DNA from: Qaidamihabitans albus
Lineage (GTDB): Bacteria > Actinomycetota > Actinomycetes > Mycobacteriales > Pseudonocardiaceae
NCBI RefSeq assembly: GCF_016464705.1
Contig: NZ_JAEHOB010000004.1
Location: 372,001-436,000 of the forward strand
Length of the DNA stretch: 64,000 nucleotides
Direction: 5' to 3'
In this document: positions 58,899 to 64,000 of the stretch, in pieces
Numbering within the stretch: position 1 is the stretch's first letter
How the letters are laid out: the number at the start of each line of letters is the position of its first letter
Made by a program: the position numbers and the translations under genes
The notes under the pieces: model-generated
Database searches by the model: none
Told to the model about the DNA's origin: nothing
Seen by the model: only the letters and a program-made list of their open reading frames with translations

Positions 58899-61454
58899 TT
58901 ACTCGTTCTCTGCGGACTCGCCCGAGTCGTCACCGCTCGCGGCGGCGATGCTCACCGGCGGCGCGTCCGGCACGTCCAGTGGCTTGGACTCGCCACGGAA
59001 GACGAACCGGGCCTGGTCGTCGCGCTCGGACTCGTCGTCCCAGCCCTCGACGTCCACGATGATGATCTGACCGGCCTGCACCTCACCGAACAGGATCTTC
59101 TCGGACAGCTGGTCCTCGATCTCCCGCTGGATCGTGCGGCGCAGCGGACGGGCGCCGAGCACCGGGTCGAAGCCGCGCTTCGCGAGCAGCGCCTTCGCCT
59201 TGTCGGTCAGCTCCAGCTCCATGTCCTTGCCCTTGAGGGCCTGCTCGACCCGGTTCACCATCAGGTCCACCATCAGGATGATCTGCTCACGCGTGAGCTG
59301 GTGGAACACGATGATGTCATCGATCCGGTTGAGGAACTCCGGCCGGAAGTGCTTCTTCATCTCCTCGTTGACCTTCTGCTTCATCTTGTCGTACCGCTGG
59401 CCGTCCTCGCCACCGGAAGAGAAGCCGAGGCTGACGGACTTGGAGATGTCCGACGTGCCCAGGTTCGAGGTGAAGATCAACACCGTGTTCTTGAAGTCGA
59501 CCGTGCGGCCCTGACCGTCGGTGAGCCTGCCGTCCTCCAACACCTGCAGCAGCGTGTTGTAGATCTCCTGGTGCGCCTTCTCGATCTCGTCGAAGAGCAC
59601 CACGGAGAACGGCTTGCGGCGGACCTTCTCGGTGAGCTGGCCACCCTCCTCGTAGCCGACGTAGCCCGGAGGGGCACCGAACAGCCGCGAGGCGGTGTAG
59701 CGGTCGTGGAACTCGCCCATGTCGATCTGGATGAGCGCGTCGTCCTCGCCGAACAGGAAGTTCGCCAGGGCCTTGGACAGCTCGGTCTTACCGACACCGG
59801 ACGGGCCGGCGAAGATGAACGAGCCGGACGGGCGCTTCGGGTCCTTCAGGCCGGCCCGCGTGCGGCGGATCGCCTGGGAGACGGCCTTCACGGCGTCCTC
59901 CTGGCCGATGATCCGCTTGTGGATCTCGTCCTCCATGCGGAGCAGACGCGTGGTCTCCTCCTCGGTGAGCTTGAACACCGGGATGCCGGTCCAGTTGGCG
60001 AGGACCTCGGCGATCTGCTCGTCGTCGACCTCGGCGACGACGTCCAGGTCACCGTCCTTCCACTGCTTCTCCCGCTCGGACTTCTGGCCGAGGAGGGTCT
60101 TCTCCTCGTCCCGCAGGCGCGCGGCCCGCTCGAAGTCCTGGGCGTCGATGGACGACTCCTTCTCCCGGCGCACGTCGGCGATCTTCTCGTCGAACTCACG
60201 CAGGTCAGGCGGGGCCGTCATCCGGCGGATCCGCATCCGGGCGCCCGCCTCGTCGATCAGGTCTATCGCCTTGTCGGGCAGGTACCGGTCGTTGATGTAG
60301 CGGTCGGCCAGTGTCGCCGCGGCGACCAGCGCGGAGTCCGTGATCGAGACGCGGTGGTGCGCCTCGTAACGGTCCCGCAGGCCCTTGAGGATCTCGATCG
60401 TGTGCTCGAGCGAGGGCTCGCCGACCTGGATCGGCTGGAAGCGCCGCTCCAGCGCCGCGTCCTTCTCGATGTACTTGCGGTACTCCTCGAGGGTGGTCGC
60501 GCCGATCGTCTGCAGCTCGCCACGCGCCAGCATCGGCTTGAGGATGCTCGCCGCGTCGATCGCGCCCTCGGCGGCACCCGCGCCGACGAGCGTGTGCAGC
60601 TCGTCGATGAACAGGATGATGTCGCCGCGGGTCTTGATCTCCTTGAGCACCTTCTTCAAGCGCTCCTCGAAGTCACCGCGGTAGCGCGACCCGGCCACGA
60701 GCGACCCGAGGTCGAGCGTGTAGAGCTGCTTGTCCTTCAGCGTCTCGGGCACCTCACCCTTGACGATGTTCTGCGCCAGTCCCTCGACGACGGCGGTCTT
60801 GCCGACGCCCGGCTCGCCGATGAGGACCGGATTGTTCTTGGTGCGGCGCGAGAGCACCTGCATGACCCGCTCGATCTCCTTGCTGCGACCGATGACCGGG
60901 TCGAGCTTGCCCTCCCGCGCGGACGCGGTGAGGTTGCGGCCGAACTGGTCGAGCACCAGCGACGACGACGGTGTGCCCTCGCCACGGCCGGCGCCGGCCT
61001 CCGCGGGCTCCTTGCCCTGGTAACCGGACAGCAGCTGCAGCACCTGCTGGCGCACCCGGTTGAGGTCCGCGCCGAGCTTGACCAGGACCTGGGCCGCGAC
61101 ACCCTCGCCCTCGCGGATCAGGCCGAGCAGGATGTGCTCGGTGCCGATGTAGTTGTGGCCGAGCTGAAGCGCCTCGCGCAGCGACAGCTCGAGTACCTTC
61201 TTGGCACGCGGCGTGAAGGGGATGTGCCCGCTCGGGGCCTGCTGGCCCTGGCCGATGATCTCCTCGACCTGCTGACGGACGCCCTCAAGCGCGATACCCA
61301 ACGACTCCAGCGCCTTGGCGGCGACACCCTCACCCTCATGGATCAGACCCAGGAGGATGTGCTCGGTGCCGATGTAGTTGTGGTTGAGCATCCGGGCCTC
61401 TTCTTGGGCCAGGACAACCACCCGCCTCGCGCGGTCGGTGAACCTTTCGAACAT
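58899..61454 (-). CDS. clpC: ATP-dependent Clp protease ATPase subunit ClpC
   Basis: An 851-residue HSP100 unfoldase that feeds substrates to ClpP. Two N-terminal Clp repeats ([38 protein letters not shown]) precede AAA domain 1 ([13 protein letters not shown]). The UVR-containing middle domain ([16 protein letters not shown]) and AAA domain 2 ([14 protein letters not shown]) follow. ATG 61454 is chosen because GGGAG precedes it and the protein then begins [11 protein letters not shown] as usual; GTG 61460 is two codons upstream. Confidence 0.97.
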   Translation of the reverse strand: MFERFTDRARRVVVLAQEEARMLNHNYIGTEHILLGLIHEGEGVAAKALESLGIALEGVRQQVEEIIGQGQQAPSGHIPFTPRAKKVLELSLREALQLGHNYIGTEHILLGLIREGEGVAAQVLVKLGADLNRVRQQVLQLLSGYQGKEPAEAGAGRGEGTPSSSLVLDQFGRNLTASAREGKLDPVIGRSKEIERVMQVLSRRTKNNPVLIGEPGVGKTAVVEGLAQNIVKGEVPETLKDKQLYTLDLGSLVAGSRYRGDFEERLKKVLKEIKTRGDIILFIDELHTLVGAGAAEGAIDAASILKPMLARGELQTIGATTLEEYRKYIEKDAALERRFQPIQVGEPSLEHTIEILKGLRDRYEAHHRVSITDSALVAAATLADRYINDRYLPDKAIDLIDEAGARMRIRRMTAPPDLREFDEKIADVRREKESSIDAQDFERAARLRDEEKTLLGQKSEREKQWKDGDLDVVAEVDDEQIAEVLANWTGIPVFKLTEEETTRLLRMEDEIHKRIIGQEDAVKAVSQAIRRTRAGLKDPKRPSGSFIFAGPSGVGKTELSKALANFLFGEDDALIQIDMGEFHDRYTASRLFGAPPGYVGYEEGGQLTEKVRRKPFSVVLFDEIEKAHQEIYNTLLQVLEDGRLTDGQGRTVDFKNTVLIFTSNLGTSDISKSVSLGFSSGGEDGQRYDKMKQKVNEEMKKHFRPEFLNRIDDIIVFHQLTREQIILMVDLMVNRVEQALKGKDMELELTDKAKALLAKRGFDPVLGARPLRRTIQREIEDQLSEKILFGEVQAGQIIIVDVEGWDDESERDDQARFVFRGESKPLDVPDAPPVSIAAASGDDSGESAENE

Positions 61455-61690
61455 TCCCACTCCCTCGACTGCTGCGCCGGCGGCCCGATCTCATCGTCGT
61501 TCCCGATGAGTCCGGCACCGTAAGACCACTGTAGTAGCCAAGCGCTCATGTCGGCGTACCACTACGGCGGAATGCACTCCACCCGTACGAACCGTGAGAC
61601 GTTTCGCAACCGACAGACAGTCGACTTCTTGCTGGCTGTTGACGTCTGGCACAACGCCGGGACGGTCCACCGGATTCCGCCGGGGCGGGG

Positions 61691-61709
61691 TGTCCGCTCA
61701 CCGCGAACA
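61691..61709. promoter_or_regulatory. ClgR-like operator candidate
   Basis: On the minus strand TGTTCGCGGTGAGCGGACA shows the CGC-N5-GCG arrangement with TTCGC, similar to ClgR sites upstream of clp genes in actinobacteria. It is about 240 bp from the clpC start, which is far. Confidence 0.3.
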
Positions 61710-61771
61710 CGGCTTCGTTGACCCTTGTCGTCCGATCGGTGTCCGGCGCTGACGCACCCGCGAACAACAGG

Positions 61772-61790
61772 TAAGGTAAGGCAGACCTAA
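61772..61790. promoter_or_regulatory. IdeR/DmdR iron box
   Basis: TAAGGTAAGGCAGACCTAA matches the 19-bp actinobacterial iron-box consensus TTAGGTTAGGCTAACCTAA at 15 positions. It ends 8 bp before the ferric-reductase-like ORF, so iron repression is expected. Confidence 0.7.
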
Positions 61791-61798
61791 TCGTCCGG

Positions 61799-62656
61799 AT
61801 GGAGCATCGGGAGGGTGCGTTGCGTGTCGAACGGAGCTTTCGTGATGCTCGACACATTCGAGGCGATCTCGACTCGCTCTCGGGCTCCCTGACGCGCGTG
61901 GCCGGGCTGCAGGACCGGCTGGAGATCCGCGCCTCGGCGCCGGCCGCGGCGGGCTGGCAGCGCTGCTCGGACCTGCTCGCCGACCCGCTTCGGTTCAGCG
62001 AATGGCGCGGACGGCTCGCGGGCTGGCTGCGTCACGAGTACGGCGAGGCGCCCGTCCGCACGACGGCGAGCTACGTCATGTCCTGGTACCTGCGCGTGCC
62101 CGCCTACGCGGGCGCGCTGCTGCTGCATCACGAGCGCCGGGTGCCGTCGCTGCGGCCCGAGGAGCTGGCGGTGCGCACGGCGGCAGGTGGCAGGCCCGAC
62201 CCCACCGGCATCGCGGTACTCGGCGAGTCCTTCCACTGCCTGCCGCTCGACCCCGGATCAGCCCGCCCCGAGGCGACGGTGGTGCCCGACGAGCACGCAC
62301 TGGCCGCCGTGCTGCGCGCCCGCTACCTCGCACACGCCGCGCGGTTCGTTCGCGCCTACCGCCGGACGAGCCCGCTCGGCACGCGGATGCTGTGGGCGGC
62401 CGCGACGGACGCGCTGGAGAGCTGCCTCTGGTGGGTCGGGCAGCAGGGCGGTGACGAGGGCGCAGGCGTCGCCGACGCCGCGCTGGTGCTCGACACCCGG
62501 TACACGCCGCTGACCGCGGCCTCGACACTGCGCATGGCCGCGGACGACGCGGGCGGGCGAACGTGGACCAGGCGCAGGGAGAGTTGCTGCTTCACCTACC
62601 TGCTGCCCGGCAGGGCGGAGTGCGAGGGCTGCCCACGGACCTGCGCGAGATACTGA
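61799..62656 (+). CDS. FhuF-type ferric-siderophore reductase
   Basis: A 285-residue protein that ends in the FhuF [2Fe-2S] signature: CC followed by ten residues and CxxC (CCFTYLLPGRAECEGCPRTC, about residues 262-281). FhuF proteins release iron from siderophores in the cytoplasm by reduction. The mid part (SYVMSWYLRVPAYAGALLLHHERR) fits the family. ATG 61799 could be read from a leaderless mRNA (TAATCG 6 bp upstream). TTG 61820, behind GGGAGGG, is the alternative. An iron box directly precedes it. Confidence 0.85.
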   Translation: MEHREGALRVERSFRDARHIRGDLDSLSGSLTRVAGLQDRLEIRASAPAAAGWQRCSDLLADPLRFSEWRGRLAGWLRHEYGEAPVRTTASYVMSWYLRVPAYAGALLLHHERRVPSLRPEELAVRTAAGGRPDPTGIAVLGESFHCLPLDPGSARPEATVVPDEHALAAVLRARYLAHAARFVRAYRRTSPLGTRMLWAAATDALESCLWWVGQQGGDEGAGVADAALVLDTRYTPLTAASTLRMAADDAGGRTWTRRRESCCFTYLLPGRAECEGCPRTCARY

Positions 62657-62698
62657 ATCCACGGACACGGCACCGGCCCGGCCGCTAACGTCCGCCCG

Positions 62699-63985
62699 AT
62701 GACCTGCCGACGGATAGCGTTCACCCTGCTCGGCTTCGTGCTGCTCGCCGGCCTGACGGCCTGCACCCAGAGCAAACTCGACCGGGACCAGCCGGTGACG
62801 GTCAGCGGCACGTTCACCGGCCCCGGCGGCGCACCGCTGCCCGGCATCGGCGTAACCCTGCGCGCCGAGCTCACCGGCGCGCAGGCGCTCGGCGGCCTCG
62901 GCGCCGCCTTCGCCAGCTCCGGGCTGGTCTGCGCCGCCGAACCGAGGCCGGCACTCTGCCGTGACGACACGGAGCGCGCCGGGACGGACCGGGACGGCGC
63001 GTTCCGCTTCGAGCTGTCCGGAGGCCGGACGCAGGACTCGTTCGGCACCGCGCGGAAGTTCTCGCTCAGCGCGGTCGCGCCGCCGCGCGACACGGAGCTG
63101 TCGGGACCGGTGACGGCGGAGTCGTTTCTCATCCAGGTGCCCGATCTGGATCTCGGCCAGGTCGCCACCTGGCGGCCGGGGCTGACCGTCGGCGCCGGCA
63201 ACGGGAGCGCCGACATCGGCTGGCGGCCCCTGCCTGGCGCGGAGAACGACCGGGTGACCTTCGACGACGGCTACGGCGCCGTGGTGTGGCAGCAGACCGG
63301 CGCGGGCCGGGCGCGCTTCGACGCCCGGTTGCTCGAAGGCTTCTCCGGTGGCGTGTCGGTGCTCGCCGATGCCCGCCGCCCGGGACCGGACACCGAGATC
63401 GAGACCCGGTACCGCTCCCCGCGGCTGCCCTACCGGTCGACCGCCGCGCCGCCGTTGTCCCGTGGAGCGGACTGCGTACTCGAACCGCGGGCCGGAAAGC
63501 CCGAGCCACCGAGCCCCTGCGCGCTCACCGACGGCGACCTGGAACCGGCCGGCCTCGGGGCGGAGACCGCGCTGGTCGACCTCGGCAGGCGGGTTCCGCT
63601 GTCGCTGCTCGCCGTTCGCGGGTGCCCGGCAGGCACGACGTGCACCGTCGAACGATCGCCGGACGGGCGGACGTGGTCGCCGCTGGCGACGGTGAACGAG
63701 GGGTTCGCTTCGGTCGAGCCGGTGGACCGGCCCAGCACCCGGTACCTGCGGATAAGCGCATCCAGTGGCCTGCTGCGGCTCGCGGAGGTGTCGGCCTGGG
63801 ACGACACGCCTGCCGGTCCGGCGACGCTCGCGGTGGTCCCGCCCGACGCGATCGACGCACCGCGCACGGCCGGCGCGGCCGGGGAGAGCGGCATCCCGTG
63901 GCCGTGGATCGGCGTCGGCGTCGGCGCGCTGATCGTCACAGCGCTGTCGATCGGCCTCCTCCTCCGCCGGCGACGCCGACGCTGA
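62699..63985 (+). CDS. membrane-anchored lipoprotein, unknown function
   Basis: A 428-residue exported protein with lipobox GLTAC (Cys about residue 21), a Gly/Pro-rich beta region containing a carboxypeptidase-regulatory-like segment (VSGTFTGPGGAPLPGIGVTLRA..GAFRFEL), a discoidin-like stretch (YLRISASSGLLRLAEVSAWD), and a C-terminal transmembrane helix followed by RRRRRR. Having both a lipobox and a C-terminal helix is unusual. I recognise no family; a surface-anchored adhesive or binding role is possible. Confidence 0.65.
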   Translation: MTCRRIAFTLLGFVLLAGLTACTQSKLDRDQPVTVSGTFTGPGGAPLPGIGVTLRAELTGAQALGGLGAAFASSGLVCAAEPRPALCRDDTERAGTDRDGAFRFELSGGRTQDSFGTARKFSLSAVAPPRDTELSGPVTAESFLIQVPDLDLGQVATWRPGLTVGAGNGSADIGWRPLPGAENDRVTFDDGYGAVVWQQTGAGRARFDARLLEGFSGGVSVLADARRPGPDTEIETRYRSPRLPYRSTAAPPLSRGADCVLEPRAGKPEPPSPCALTDGDLEPAGLGAETALVDLGRRVPLSLLAVRGCPAGTTCTVERSPDGRTWSPLATVNEGFASVEPVDRPSTRYLRISASSGLLRLAEVSAWDDTPAGPATLAVVPPDAIDAPRTAGAAGESGIPWPWIGVGVGALIVTALSIGLLLRRRRRR

Positions 63986-64000
63986 ACGCCACGGGCTCCC

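Larger units (their letters stand above)
61455..61798. other. divergent regulatory region between clpC and fhuF-like gene
   Basis: A 344-bp gap without a convincing gene. It holds a ClgR-like site (61691-61709) and an iron box (61772-61790). The clpC promoter is probably near 61500-61560 (TACAGT and TACGGT hexamers on the minus strand) but I cannot fix it. Confidence 0.5.

Noticed and set aside
58887-61523. 878-codon plus-strand frame opposite clpC
   Set aside because: Antisense shadow of ClpC; Leu/Val/Asp-rich with no recognisable motif.
1-64000. CRISPR arrays, rRNA genes or insertion sequences
   Set aside because: I saw no regularly spaced direct repeats, no rRNA sequence and no transposase or integrase gene.

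Overview
The window is high-GC actinobacterial DNA. Gene content and order point to a member of the Pseudonocardiales (an Amycolatopsis-like organism is my best guess, not provable from 64 kb). Supporting signs are the core blocks lpqE/radA-carD-ispD-ispF-cysS-rlmB and canB-mutY-amidase-hydrolase-mhuD-clpC, both known from mycobacteria, with GTG/TTG starts, ATGA/GTGA stop-start overlaps and Tat signals throughout.

Layout. 0-10 kb: the 3' end of a frameshifted PQQ-repeat gene, an APC permease, then a ROK repressor divergent from a sugar operon (Gfo/Idh/MocA dehydrogenase, ABC binding lipoprotein, two permeases without an ATPase, a Tat PhoD-type phosphatase, a rhamnogalacturonate-lyase-like beta protein). 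10-15 kb: TetR, GNAT, PhzF, an MFS exporter, then an intergenic stretch holding two tandem micro-ORFs that both end in RDNNWT, and a membrane diguanylate cyclase. 15-21 kb: tRNA-Thr(TGT), a ThrE-type exporter, and trehalose genes otsA and an otsB-GH15 fusion. 21-24.5 kb: a MarR with a long palindrome over its start, a MoaD-like/BNR-repeat pair, and a sigma factor with its CU044_5270-type partner. 24.5-31.5 kb: radA and lpqE facing carD-ispD-ispF-HAD-cysS-rlmB. This ispD lacks its recognisable catalytic motifs and a normal start codon, and disA is not next to radA. 31.6-36 kb: an orphan MBOAT protein and a lower-GC patch of small accessory genes.

36-46.6 kb is a polyol/ketose catabolic island. 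A leftward set (HAD phosphatase, DhaK-DhaL kinase, RpiB-type isomerase, 2-hydroxyacid dehydrogenase, FGGY kinase, class II aldolase) and a rightward set (RbtT/CsbX-like transporter, second FGGY kinase) flank a DeoR repressor. Near-identical 15-bp palindromes precede both sets, so one regulator probably controls both. 46.6-52.7 kb: a DivIVA-like coiled-coil protein, a DUF445 membrane protein, a znuABC-like zinc importer with a Zur-type box, and a LacI regulator. 52.8-64 kb: carbonic anhydrase, mutY, Tat amidase, alpha/beta hydrolase, M1-type peptidase lipoprotein, the heme-degrading mhuD with a sirtuin, clpC, an iron-box-controlled FhuF-type ferric reductase and a final lipoprotein.

Two signals are not explained by ordinary genes: the RDNNWT micro-ORF pair at 13.3 kb, and a dispersed family of five 46-bp palindromic repeats (plus one half copy). 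The repeats lie at gene ends and in two cases supply or contain the stop codon.
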